Positions 51,364-58,412 of a DNA stretch of 58,412 bases are shown here, one piece after another. The position numbers and the translations under genes are program-made. Source of the stretch: an uncultured Clostridia bacterium. Lineage in GTDB: Bacteria; Bacillota; Clostridia; Christensenellales; CAG-917. The stretch is from NCBI GenBank assembly GCA_949286725.1, contig CASECZ010000002.1:484632-543043 (forward strand), given 5' to 3'. Under the pieces are notes generated by a model. It ran no database searches, was not told the origin of the DNA, and saw only the letters and a list, made by a program, of their open reading frames with translations. How positions within the stretch are numbered: the stretch's first letter is position 1; every line of letters begins with the position of its first letter.

Positions 51364-52084
51364 CGGCAAGACGGAAAAAATTGCCGACGCGATGAGCGCG
51401 GAGGAACTCGCCGCCGTGGCGGCGGTGCTTGCCGACGAAAAGGCGGAAGATGCGGCGGAGCATAACGCCGAACCGGAAGAGAACAAGGAGCAAAACGACG
51501 CTCCCGACAAATCCGAACGTTCGGAGAGCGGGGAAGCGCAGATAAAGGACAAAAACAAGTCCGAAGTCGGAAAGTTCAGAAACCCAGAAGAGCTGATGCG
51601 CGCGTACAACGAACTCGAAAAGGAGTTCACGCGCCGTTCGCAGAGGCTTGCGGAGGCGGAACGCAAACTCAAAGAAAAGGACGCGCCGTTCAACCCCGAC
51701 GAGGAGGAATGGAAGGCAACGGTGGACAAGTTCTTCGAAAGAACCCCGTCGGCAAAGCCTTTTGCCAAGGATATGGCACGCGAACTTATGGCGCACCCCG
51801 AACTGCGCCGCGACGCGAACTGTCTCAACAACGCCCTGACGCGCGTGCTGGTCGCAAAATTCCGCACGCCAGAACAGATGCTGCAAGACGGACAATTCCT
51901 GAACGACTACGTTCTGACCTCAACCGCGGTCAAGGCGGCGGTCATAGAGGGTTACCTCAAAGGGTTGAAGGACGGCAAACCTCCCGTGGTGATGCAAGGC
52001 ACGGGGGAACTCGGCGTCACCCCGCGAAAGAACCCGAAGAGCATAGAAGAGGCGGGGAACTTGTTTCTGAAAGACAATAAATGA
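51341..52084 (+). CDS. Phage scaffolding-like protein
   Basis: The 247-aa protein is acidic and disordered in its first 70 residues (Glu/Ala/Asp/Lys) and helical afterwards (PEELMRAYNELEKEFTRRSQRLAEAERKLKEKD). A C-terminal section contains RTPSAKPFAKDMARELMAHPEL and GELGVTPRKNPKSIEEAGNLFLKDNK. Composition and its place between portal and capsid identify it as the capsid scaffold. GGAGG lies before the ATG inside the portal gene end. Confidence 0.85.
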   Translation: MSKEQTRNGKTEKIADAMSAEELAAVAAVLADEKAEDAAEHNAEPEENKEQNDAPDKSERSESGEAQIKDKNKSEVGKFRNPEELMRAYNELEKEFTRRSQRLAEAERKLKEKDAPFNPDEEEWKATVDKFFERTPSAKPFAKDMARELMAHPELRRDANCLNNALTRVLVAKFRTPEQMLQDGQFLNDYVLTSTAVKAAVIEGYLKGLKDGKPPVVMQGTGELGVTPRKNPKSIEEAGNLFLKDNK

Positions 52085-52095
52085 AGGAGAACATT

Positions 52096-53487
52096 ATGGT
52101 AACCATTTCCAATGCGGATAAGGCACTGAAAACATTTTATCTCGGCGTGCTCGCCGACCAGCTCAACGTGGGCGTCAATCCCTTTCTTGCCAAGATAGGG
52201 CAGACGGGCGCGGACGTATGGGGCAAAGAGGTCAAAAAACTCGCGCCCTACGGCATCAACGGCGGCATAGGCTCGGGCGAAGAGACCGACGCGCTGCCCA
52301 TGAGCGGCGGCAACAACTACGCGCAGTTCACGCTCACCCTCAAAAACCTGTACGGCAAAATCGAAATTTCCGACAAAGCCGTGCGTGCGTCGCAAAACAG
52401 CGCGGGCGCGTTCGTCAACCTGCTCAACGCCGAAATGGACGGGCTGCTCAAAGCCAGCAAGTTCAATTTCGGACGTATGCTGTACGGTGACGGCAGCGGT
52501 CTGCTTGCGACCACGGTCGCAAACGCGGGCGGCGGCAACGACTGTTTCACCGTCGACAGCATCAAGGCGTTGATGGAGGGTATGACCATCGACGTTTACA
52601 ACGCTTCCAATGTCAAGGACAACACCCTGAGCGGCGCGCGCATAGTTGCAATCGACCGCGACGCCAAAACGGTGAAAATCAGCGCGAGCGCAAGCGCACC
52701 CGTCGGCGCGGGTTACAAAATCTACGTGCAGGGCAGCAAGAACAACGAAATCACGGGTCTCGAAGCCGTCTTCGGCGACAGCGCGTCCATTTACGGGCTC
52801 AACCGTGCTGATTACAGTTTTCTGCGTCCTTACGTCAAGAACGTGAGCGGCAAGGTCACTTCGGGCGCGATTCAGTCCGCTATCGACGTCATCGAGGAAG
52901 TGTCGGGCGGTGCGGTCGACTTCATCGTCGGCTCCTTCGACGTCAGACGTCAGTACGTCGATTTCCTGTCCGAGAACAGAACCAACCTCGACTATATGAA
53001 CCTCGACGGCGGTTACAAGGCTCTGTCCTATGCGGGTGTGCCTTTCGTCGCCGACAGATTCGTCGCCGACGGCACCATGTATCTGCTCAACTCCGAGGAC
53101 TTCAAACTCCATCAGCTTTGCGACTGGCGTTGGCTGGAAGGCGAAAACGGCAGTGTGTTGCATCAGATACCCGGCAAAGCGTCATACAGCGCAACCCTCG
53201 TCAAGTACGCCGACCTGCTTTGCGCGCGCCCCATGGGGCAGGCAAAACTCGTCTTCGACGGCAAGGAGAGCACCGCGTCCGCGGGCGGCACGTTCACCGT
53301 CAGTTTCAACTCCGACGGCGGCGGCGAGTACGGATTCCAGACCGTAATAGCGGGCAACAAGGCAATGGAACCCCAGGAGCCCGATAAGAGCGGATTCATC
53401 TTCGAATACTGGGCACTCGACGGTCAGGAGTTCGACTTCAACACTCCCATAGAGTCCGACATCACGCTGACCGCGATTTACAGCTGA
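52096..53487 (+). CDS. Phage major capsid protein with C-terminal InlB-B-type domain
   Basis: The 463-aa protein has an HK97-like coat region (TISNADKALKTFYLGVLADQLNVGVNPFLAKI, GIGSGEETDALPMSGGNNYAQFTLTLKNLYGKIEISDKAVRAS, FDVRRQYVDFL, and the ending MYLLNSEDFKLH). About 65 extra residues at the C-terminus (FTVSFNSDGGGEYGFQTVIAGNKAMEPQEPDKSGFIFEYWALDG...ITLTAIYS) have the InlB B-repeat / Flg_new signature, a small beta fold found on surface proteins. The start at 52096 was chosen because AAGGAG lies before it; an ATG at 52081 overlaps the scaffold stop. Confidence 0.9.
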   Translation: MVTISNADKALKTFYLGVLADQLNVGVNPFLAKIGQTGADVWGKEVKKLAPYGINGGIGSGEETDALPMSGGNNYAQFTLTLKNLYGKIEISDKAVRASQNSAGAFVNLLNAEMDGLLKASKFNFGRMLYGDGSGLLATTVANAGGGNDCFTVDSIKALMEGMTIDVYNASNVKDNTLSGARIVAIDRDAKTVKISASASAPVGAGYKIYVQGSKNNEITGLEAVFGDSASIYGLNRADYSFLRPYVKNVSGKVTSGAIQSAIDVIEEVSGGAVDFIVGSFDVRRQYVDFLSENRTNLDYMNLDGGYKALSYAGVPFVADRFVADGTMYLLNSEDFKLHQLCDWRWLEGENGSVLHQIPGKASYSATLVKYADLLCARPMGQAKLVFDGKESTASAGGTFTVSFNSDGGGEYGFQTVIAGNKAMEPQEPDKSGFIFEYWALDGQEFDFNTPIESDITLTAIYS

Positions 53488-53488
53488 T

Positions 53489-53794
53489 ATGGGGGAGCTG
53501 GTCAGAATCCGTAACGACCTGTACGGCATAGCCGACAGGTTGCGCGAAGTGGACGACAGATACGAGGTGTATTTCAACCGACGTCTGAACCGCTTCGAAG
53601 TTCACGCGGGAGGGGTACTGCAAGTCGCGGTACCCTTCGACCGCCTGGACGCCCGCACCGTCGAACACGTGCGCAGAACTAGGGTGGAGCGCGCGCGGGT
53701 CGTTCTCGACGAAATCGACCGCGCCAACCTCGCCGCCGAGGACGCCGCACGTAAGCGCGCCCGCGAGACGTTCTGCGCCGCGACGGGCGTATAG
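53489..53794 (+). CDS. Small phage head/neck protein of unknown function
   Basis: The 101-aa protein starts 2 nt after the capsid stop. It is rich in Arg and Asp, with an N-terminal MGELVRIRNDLYGIADRLREVDDRYEVYFNRRLNRFEVH and a helical C-terminus. This opening (peptide with RLREIDDRYFVFYNRRTGRFEVH-like pattern) recurs in small proteins after capsid genes in Clostridial phages. Function is unknown; a decoration or head-completion role is possible. Confidence 0.7.
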   Translation: MGELVRIRNDLYGIADRLREVDDRYEVYFNRRLNRFEVHAGGVLQVAVPFDRLDARTVEHVRRTRVERARVVLDEIDRANLAAEDAARKRARETFCAATGV

Positions 53795-53802
53795 GAGGAA
53801 TT

Positions 53803-54348
53803 ATGCTTGTCAAAAAAGTGCTCGCCGAGTGCCTCGTCAAACTCGGCGAAACGGATTTTACGGAGGAGACGGAGTACACCGACGCGCAGAGCGCGTTGCT
53901 CGACGAACTCCTGCACGCGCTCAATTTCGCGTACAGAGACGCCGTTACCGAGTACATTCCTCTCTTCAAAGAAGAGGAAGTCGACGTGAAAAAGGGCGTG
54001 ATATTCACGGGAGAACTGTCCGAAAAAATCATATATCCCGTGTCGCTGGTCGCCGAGGGTTGCAAGCGTCGCGTCAGAATTTACCCCGACGGTCTGGTTG
54101 CCGATTTCGACGGCAAAGCCGTGTTGAGGTACGCCTATCTGCCCGCGGAACTCACCCTCGCTTCCGAAATTGCCGATATGCGTCTTACACCCGCCGTCCT
54201 CGCCGACGGCACGCTTGCCGAGTACTATTTCGCCAACAAACTGTTCGACCTCGCCCAGTCTCACGACAACGATTTCCGTTCCGCGCTGTCATTGCTCCGC
54301 TACAAGGGCAGGGATATGCGGCTCAAAGTCGGGAGGTGGCGCGCGTGA
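53803..54348 (+). CDS. Phage head-tail adaptor-like protein (P22 gp4 / T7 gp11-like position)
   Basis: The 181-aa protein has an N-terminal helical region (KKVLAECLVKLGETDFTEETEYTDAQSALLDELLHALNFAYRDAVTEYIPLFKEEEV) followed by a beta-rich part and a helical C-terminus. Size and place between capsid and the propeller-like protein match the first neck ring of podoviruses. Sequence similarity to known adaptors cannot be confirmed by eye. GGAGG lies 6 nt before the ATG, and the stop overlaps the next start (GTGA). Confidence 0.7.
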   Translation: MLVKKVLAECLVKLGETDFTEETEYTDAQSALLDELLHALNFAYRDAVTEYIPLFKEEEVDVKKGVIFTGELSEKIIYPVSLVAEGCKRRVRIYPDGLVADFDGKAVLRYAYLPAELTLASEIADMRLTPAVLADGTLAEYYFANKLFDLAQSHDNDFRSALSLLRYKGRDMRLKVGRWRA

Positions 54349-55781
54349 AAAACGTCAGAGTGGCAACCAGACGCCTGGCCTTCGGTTTCAAGGGCATCGT
54401 AAACCGCAAAGAGGAAAACACGCTCGGTTGGGAGTATTCGCCCGCGGCGTTCAACTTCGCCTTCGAAAAGGGCGCGTTGACGGGCGGAATAGGCATCGAA
54501 AAGGCGAGGGGATATCTGCCCGACACGGGCGTCACGCGTCTGGAATACGACCCCTTGCCCGAAGGGGTCTACGCAAAAGCCGTGTTCATGTATCAGCGCA
54601 GAACGAACGGACAGTACGACGACAGGCTGGTGGTGCAGTCCCCCTCGGGCGACCTGTATTACACCACCGTTTTCAGTTATGCGGGCTGGACGAAAATCGA
54701 GGGTTACACGCTCACAGGCGACGCCACCGCCGTCAACTACAACTACAACGGCAAGGACGTTCTCATAATGAGTTCGGCGGAATGCAATCTCGCCATTCTG
54801 GACGGCGACACCGTGACGAGCGTACCCAACGCACCGAGGTTTTCCTCGCTCACCGTGCACTACGAAAGAGTGTACGGCTGTCACAACGGCTCCAAGAATC
54901 AGGTGTGGTTCTCCGACGACTTCGACCCTTCGAACTGGACGGCGAGTTCCGAGGCGGGCGGCTTCATCAACTTCGCCGACGAATGCGGCGACACCATAGC
55001 CGTGGTGTCCTTTCTCAACTATCTGTACGTGTTCCGCGAGCACGGCATATTCCGTCTCACGGCGTTCGGCGATCAGAACGAGTTTTCGATAAAAAAGCTG
55101 TTTATCGGTTCTGAAAGGATATATAAACACACGATTGCGTTGTGCGGTGACAGAATTATGTTCCTTGCCGACGATGGAATGCATGCCTTCGACGGCTACT
55201 CGGTGACCGACGTCGTGCCCGAACTTCCGTTCATCACGTTCAAGCAGAACGCCGTCGGAACGTATCAGGGCAGGCACTACTATCTGGCGTGCAGCATCGA
55301 CATCGGGGAACTCAACAAGGGCTCGTATTACAACAACACTTTGTTGCGTTACGACCTCGAAGACGGCACCATGGAGACGTTGTCGGGCTACGACATCGTA
55401 TCCGTCAATCCGTGCAGGTCCCACAACGCCGACGACCTCATCGTTTCGACGGGCGACCTGCGTTACGCGAGTTTGCTCGGCATGGTGTCGGACTGCGGAA
55501 AGTTCTATTCCACTCCCACCGAGAAGATTTACCGCGGTCCTTACGGCGACCTCGGAAGCGGCAGACCCAAGGTCGTCAGAGAGGTCACCGTGCACACACG
55601 CTATCCCGTCGACGTCGTTCTCGTCGCTGACGGCAAACGCTACACCCGCCACCTGGAAGGTGCCGATGCTCCGCAGACGTTATTCTTCGGCAGGGGCGGT
55701 CTGAAAGTGGGGCTGGAACTCCGTACGGACAACGCTTCCGCACTCGTTACGCCGCTTTCGGCAAACGTGGATTTTCTGTGA
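54345..55781 (+). CDS. Beta-propeller-like phage neck/nozzle protein (P22 gp10-like)
   Basis: The 478-aa protein is almost entirely beta-strand with recurring units such as LYYTTVFSYAGWTKIEGYTLTG, VYGCHNGSKNQVWFSDDFDPSNW and MFLADDGMHAFDGYSVTDVVPEL, the pattern of a bladed propeller. P22 gp10 (472 aa) holds the same place after gp4 and forms the tail nozzle; T7 gp12 is an alternative model. The start is GTG at 54345, overlapping the previous stop, with GGGAGG ahead of it. The longer frame beginning at 53829 is a shadow of the adaptor gene. Confidence 0.75.
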   Translation: MKNVRVATRRLAFGFKGIVNRKEENTLGWEYSPAAFNFAFEKGALTGGIGIEKARGYLPDTGVTRLEYDPLPEGVYAKAVFMYQRRTNGQYDDRLVVQSPSGDLYYTTVFSYAGWTKIEGYTLTGDATAVNYNYNGKDVLIMSSAECNLAILDGDTVTSVPNAPRFSSLTVHYERVYGCHNGSKNQVWFSDDFDPSNWTASSEAGGFINFADECGDTIAVVSFLNYLYVFREHGIFRLTAFGDQNEFSIKKLFIGSERIYKHTIALCGDRIMFLADDGMHAFDGYSVTDVVPELPFITFKQNAVGTYQGRHYYLACSIDIGELNKGSYYNNTLLRYDLEDGTMETLSGYDIVSVNPCRSHNADDLIVSTGDLRYASLLGMVSDCGKFYSTPTEKIYRGPYGDLGSGRPKVVREVTVHTRYPVDVVLVADGKRYTRHLEGADAPQTLFFGRGGLKVGLELRTDNASALVTPLSANVDFL

Positions 55782-55788
55782 GGTAAAT

Positions 55789-55887
55789 ATGAATTTCAAT
55801 GAACTTTTATCGATGGTGGAGGAGTTGTCGCTTCGCGTGCTCGTCCTCGAACAAAAAGTGGCGGACTTGCAGTCCGCGTCGGCTTGA
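55789..55887 (+). CDS. 32-residue heptad-repeat micro-ORF
   Basis: An ATG at 55789 with GAGGTAAAT just upstream opens a 32-codon frame ending TGA at 55885-55887. The product (MNFNELLSMVEELSLRVLVL, then EQKVADLQSASA) has Leu/Val at heptad spacing and would form a short coiled coil. It lies between the nozzle and coiled-coil protein genes and its stop is 12 nt before the next ATG. The ribosome site and position support translation; function unknown. Confidence 0.6.
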   Translation: MNFNELLSMVEELSLRVLVLEQKVADLQSASA

Positions 55888-55898
55888 AGGAGGTTGGC

Positions 55899-56924
55899 AT
55901 GTCGTCTTTCTGGGATGAATTCAAGGACCTTTTCAAAACCGACTCCCAAAGGGAAGAGGAGCGCAGACAGCAGATAAAGGACGCCGTGTCGGCGCAGAAG
56001 TCGCTCACCGAACAGCTTGCCAAACTGGACAGCGAGTATCGCGCGGGGCTTCCCGTCGCGGAACAGCCCGACCTCGACGAGTTGTTTCCCGAGAGTTCGG
56101 GTCTCGAAGAAATCGAGTACACTCCCGCGACCGACGACGAAATCGCCGACCGCGCGCAGTCCGAAATCGACTATCTGAAAACGTCCGAGCGCAACAAACT
56201 CGACACCGACTACGACAAGGCGGTCAAGAGCCTGACGGAGCAGTCCGACACCGCAAAGGAGACGCTGGAAGACAGCTACCGCAAACTCGACGAACTCTAC
56301 GGCGAACTCAAACAGCAGGCCGAGAACGATTCCATAAAACGCGGTATCGCCCGCAGCAGCATCGCCGCGTCCAGGCTTTCCGACCTCGACAACGCGCACA
56401 TGACGTCGGCGGGAGAGGCGGAGGCGGCTTACAACGCCGCCGTGGACGCCATAAACGTCGAAATCGCTTCCTTGCAGACGGAACAGGAAACCGCCCTCGA
56501 AGAACTGGACCTCAAATACGCCGCCGAGTTGCAGGACCGTATCGCGGAACTCAAAAGCGAGCGCGACAAGACCGTCGCCGAGTACGAGAAGTACAACAAC
56601 TCCGTCGCGGAAAAGAACAGGGATTACGCCGTTCAACGCGAGAAGGACATCGCACAGTTCTTGCGCGAACAGGAAGAAGAACGCCTCGCCAAAGAAGAGG
56701 AAACGCGGGAGTACGAGAGCAAGTACGGTTACAGCGGCGACAAACTGGACAACTATTCCAAACGCTACGAACTGGCGCTGGAGTTCTACACGTCCCTGTC
56801 ACCCGACATCGCCGCCGACGCGCTCGCCGCGTCGCCCGATATGCGCTACTACCTCGGCAACTACTACGACAAACTGATGTCCGTCTTAAAAAGCAGCGGA
56901 CAGTCGACAAAGGTTTATTTCTGA
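55899..56924 (+). CDS. Long coiled-coil phage protein
   Basis: The 341-aa protein is predicted to be helical almost throughout, with continuous heptads from about residue 85 to 275 (for example TLEDSYRKLDELYGELKQQAEND and TALEELDLKYAAELQDRIAELKSERDKTVAEYEKY) and a short globular C-terminus. In P22-like order this place is taken by the tail needle or ejection proteins; it could be either. AAGGAGG lies 5 nt before the ATG at 55899, preferred over 55884. It is the last gene of the virion module, followed by a strong terminator. Confidence 0.8.
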   Translation: MSSFWDEFKDLFKTDSQREEERRQQIKDAVSAQKSLTEQLAKLDSEYRAGLPVAEQPDLDELFPESSGLEEIEYTPATDDEIADRAQSEIDYLKTSERNKLDTDYDKAVKSLTEQSDTAKETLEDSYRKLDELYGELKQQAENDSIKRGIARSSIAASRLSDLDNAHMTSAGEAEAAYNAAVDAINVEIASLQTEQETALEELDLKYAAELQDRIAELKSERDKTVAEYEKYNNSVAEKNRDYAVQREKDIAQFLREQEEERLAKEEETREYESKYGYSGDKLDNYSKRYELALEFYTSLSPDIAADALAASPDMRYYLGNYYDKLMSVLKSSGQSTKVYF

Positions 56925-56960
56925 TTGCGGTGCGGGTTTTTCCGTGCGCGCAACGAAAAG

Positions 56961-56991
56961 AAAAAGCGGCAGATTTCGTCTGCCGCTTTTT
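56961..56991 (+). terminator. Intrinsic terminator ending the virion module
   Basis: AAAAAGCGGCAGA (56961-56973) and TCTGCCGCTTTTT (56979-56991) form a perfect 13-bp stem with a TTTCG loop. Confidence 0.93.
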
Positions 56992-56999
56992 GTCGTTAG

Positions 57000-57234
57000 G
57001 AAGATTGTTTGTGGGGGTCTTCGCTAACAGGGGAGGATTGTCGGCTTTCGCCGTTTGGGAGGGTTGTTCGCACTTGCGTGCTAAGGGAGGATATATCTTG
57101 AAGAACGCTGTCGTTCTTTGTGACTTGATTATCGGTCGCAATTATTAAAAGAGCATTGAAATCCGAAATTTTTTTATTAATTTTTCTTTAACCGTTTTCG
57201 GGTTTTCAGGGTTGAGGTTCGGATATATTCTCGG
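57000..57234 (+). other. G-rich tandem pattern with small hairpins, no gene
   Basis: After the phage terminator, G-rich tracts recur about every 28-30 nt (GGGGGTCTTCG, GGGGAGGATTGT, GGGAGGGTTGTT, GGGAGGATATAT). Three are followed by a small hairpin (CGGC-TTTC-GCCG, CGCAC-TTG-CGTGC-like, AAGAACG-CTGT-CGTTCTT). No frame with a ribosome site is convincing. From about 57150 the sequence turns AT-rich and leads into the next promoter. Confidence 0.5.
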
Positions 57235-57263
57235 TTGACCGATTTTTGCGTCTGTGATATAAT
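57235..57263 (+). promoter_or_regulatory. Promoter of the ECF S-component gene
   Basis: TTGACC (57235-57240) and TATAAT (57258-57263) are separated by 17 bp, with TG one base before the -10. The transcript start near 57270 excludes the ATG at 57262 and supports the GTG start at 57286. Confidence 0.88.
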
Positions 57264-57285
57264 GTGCGCCAAAAAGAGGTTCAGA

Positions 57286-58011
57286 GTGAAAAAGACAAAA
57301 CGGATTGCATTGCTCGCCATATTGCTCGCACTTATCGTGATACTGAGTTTCGTTCCGCTGCGCGTCAGCGCGGCAACGCTTGCGCTCACTCTTCTTCCCG
57401 TACTCGTCATCGCCCTCACGCAGGATTTCGTCACCGCCGTGCTGGGCGGGTTGCTTATGGGTGTGACATCTCTTGTTATGGCGTTTACCGTCGGTGCGGG
57501 CACGCCGACCGCTCCTCTTTTTCAAAATCCTCTCGTGTCGATTTTGCCAAGGATATTCGTGCCCGTCGTCGCGTTCGGCGTTATGCACGGGCTCAACGCG
57601 CTCGCTTTGCGCGTGTCGAAAAAATCCGCGCCCGACACTGCCTCCGTCACGAAGGGCAAACAGTGGCTCATCGACGCCGTGGCAAGCGTCCTCGCCGTCA
57701 TGACCAACACGGGGCTGGTGCTCGGTATGATATGGGGTATATACGGCGGAAAAAGCGTCGGCGACACACTCATTTCGCCCGAGTTTATGACGGCAATGAT
57801 TTCCATAAATTTTGTCATAGAACTCATCGTATTTCCGTTGCTTACGCCGCCTATCGTGTTTGCCTTGCGCAAACAGGGTTGCGCATACGTCGGCAAACCG
57901 CACCGAGAAAAAGCCGTCGACCCGCCCGCGGTTTCCCCCGATGCCTTGCCCGACGACGACAACTCCGTACGTGCGGACGCTCCCGACGACAGCCATTCCC
58001 CGCAGGAATGA
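57286..58011 (+). CDS. ECF-type transporter substrate-binding (S) component, substrate unknown
   Basis: The 241-aa membrane protein has six hydrophobic segments. It begins VKKTKRIALLAILLALIVILSFVPLRVSAATLALTLLPVLVIAL, the usual N-terminus of ECF S components that grip the shared T subunit, followed by a glycine-rich GGLLMGVTSLVMAF. The last 45 residues are a polar, Pro/Asp-rich tail. S components bind vitamins or other micronutrients; the ligand cannot be read from the sequence. The GTG start at 57286 has AAGAGG 7 nt upstream and lies correctly after the promoter. Confidence 0.82.
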   Translation: MKKTKRIALLAILLALIVILSFVPLRVSAATLALTLLPVLVIALTQDFVTAVLGGLLMGVTSLVMAFTVGAGTPTAPLFQNPLVSILPRIFVPVVAFGVMHGLNALALRVSKKSAPDTASVTKGKQWLIDAVASVLAVMTNTGLVLGMIWGIYGGKSVGDTLISPEFMTAMISINFVIELIVFPLLTPPIVFALRKQGCAYVGKPHREKAVDPPAVSPDALPDDDNSVRADAPDDSHSPQE

Positions 58012-58031
58012 GATTTTTGCGCGAAATTCGA

Positions 58032-58060
58032 TTGACAAACCCCTGCCGAAAACATATAAT
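58032..58060 (+). promoter_or_regulatory. Consensus promoter of the tRNA-Thr array
   Basis: TTGACA (58032-58037) and TATAAT (58055-58060) with 17-bp spacing. It is the only promoter seen before the array, so the two tRNA halves and the intact tRNA-Thr are probably on one transcript. Confidence 0.92.
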
Positions 58061-58113
58061 CAAATAGCATTTGAGAAAAGGACGCATATGTCGCAACCCT
58101 TGCTCCGCAACAC

Positions 58114-58151
58114 GCTGCTATGGCTCAGTAGGTAGAGCACATCCTTGGTAA
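58114..58151 (+). pseudogene. tRNA-Thr 5' half, copy 1
   Basis: 38 nt corresponding to the acceptor 5' strand (GCTGCTA), D arm (GCTCAGTAGGTAGAGC) and anticodon 5' strand plus the complete loop TTGGTAA of a tRNA-Thr(GGT). It stops exactly at the end of the anticodon loop and lacks the anticodon 3' strand, variable loop, T arm and acceptor 3' strand. It differs from copy 2 at five positions, four of them in or next to the acceptor and D regions. Confidence 0.8.
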
Positions 58152-58215
58152 AGCCATCAGGGGGTAAAAACGCAGGCAGACGCAGGTCGCCACAGACAGT
58201 CAAAATCATCAATAC
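58152..58215 (+). repeat. 64-nt conserved spacer of the tRNA-Thr array, copy 1
   Basis: Begins AGCCATCAGGGGGTAAAAAC directly after the anticodon loop and ends just before the next tRNA half. It matches the second spacer at 60 of 64 positions. Confidence 0.8.
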
Positions 58216-58253
58216 GCTGATGTAGCTCAGGAGGTAGAGCACTTCCTTGGTAA
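58216..58253 (+). pseudogene. tRNA-Thr 5' half, copy 2
   Basis: 38 nt identical to the first 38 nt of the intact tRNA-Thr at 58318, again ending at TTGGTAA. The following spacer starts with AGCCATCAG, whose CATCAG can pair with CTGATG of the acceptor strand. It could therefore fold as a tRNA-like RNA lacking the T arm. Confidence 0.8.
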
Positions 58254-58317
58254 AGCCATCAGGGGGTAAAAACGCAGGCAGACTCAGGTCGCCTCAGACA
58301 GTCAAAATAATCGATAC
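58254..58317 (+). repeat. 64-nt conserved spacer of the tRNA-Thr array, copy 2
   Basis: Same sequence as 58152-58215 with four substitutions; the unit (tRNA half plus spacer) repeats with an exact 102-nt period. Confidence 0.8.
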
Positions 58318-58393
<76 letters not shown>

Positions 58394-58412
58394 CTCAAAA
58401 AAGCCACTGTTT

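Noticed and set aside
53829..54344. N-terminal extension of the phage nozzle protein
   Set aside because: It overlaps the adaptor gene in another frame and is Arg-rich; the GTG at 54345 has a good ribosome site and a GTGA overlap.
58145..58260. Group I intron in the tRNA-Thr anticodon loop
   Set aside because: The inserted segment is only 64 nt, has no intron core, and is followed by a new tRNA 5' end rather than the 3' half.
58114..58317. CRISPR-like direct repeats
   Set aside because: There are only two 102-nt units, the spacers are nearly identical rather than unique, and the repeat is a tRNA half.

Overview
The window looks like a chromosomal segment of a spore-forming, anaerobic Bacillota bacterium, most likely class Clostridia. 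The evidence is a SpoVT regulator next to a SpoVB-like flippase, a DnaD/DnaI-type helicase-loading pair, the rplU-prp-rpmA operon with a leader, a preQ1-I riboswitch, strong GGAGG ribosome sites, consensus TTGACA/TATAAT promoters, and a four-subunit 2-ketoacid:ferredoxin oxidoreductase. Codon use is GC-rich. No species can be named from the sequence alone.

Layout. 0-6.8 kb: end of a flavoprotein gene, an autoregulated-looking marR plus M28 peptidase operon, a convergent dnaD-dnaI-like pair, a queT transporter under a preQ1-I riboswitch, and a flavin reductase pair. 6.8-11.6 kb: spoVT, a SpoVB-like flippase, mazG, dusB and trmL, tightly coupled. 11.9-15.7 kb: a glycolytic operon pgk-tpiA-gpmI with hairpins between the genes. 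15.8-18.9 kb: a CPA2 antiporter and a MATE transporter on the minus strand. 19.2-30.6 kb: a small membrane protein, then an ABC exporter followed by three tandem paralogues of about 870-920 aa, each with a membrane anchor, Big2-like domains and a predicted beta-helix. 30.9-35.8 kb: patatin-like lipase, polA, coaE and an SDR. 35.87-36.6 kb: tRNA-Leu(CAG) followed by a structured element of about 230 bp present twice. 36.6-39.9 kb: a small membrane protein, rplU-prp-rpmA, an OGG1-like glycosylase and a NYN-domain protein. 40-42.5 kb: the ketoacid oxidoreductase. 42.6-47.5 kb (minus strand): folA, thyA, a GH2 glycosidase, a YfcE-like phosphoesterase and a membrane protein with an Arg/Asp/Tyr-rich tail.

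47.7-56.9 kb is a compact, intact virion-assembly module: terminase, small protein, portal, scaffold, capsid, small protein, adaptor, propeller-like nozzle, mini-ORF, coiled-coil protein. Its order and protein sizes resemble a short-tailed (P22-like) phage. No integrase, repressor, replication, lysis or tailspike gene is visible around it, so it is either a cryptic prophage remnant or a domesticated particle.

The last 400 bases hold an ECF-type S-component gene and then an unusual tRNA-Thr(GGT) array. Two tRNA 5' halves, each broken exactly after the anticodon loop and followed by a conserved 64-nt segment, repeat with a 102-nt period ahead of one intact tRNA-Thr. A single consensus promoter lies upstream. 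This array, the duplicated structured element behind tRNA-Leu, the capsid with a C-terminal InlB-B-type domain, and the three-paralogue surface protein locus are the parts most worth a second look.
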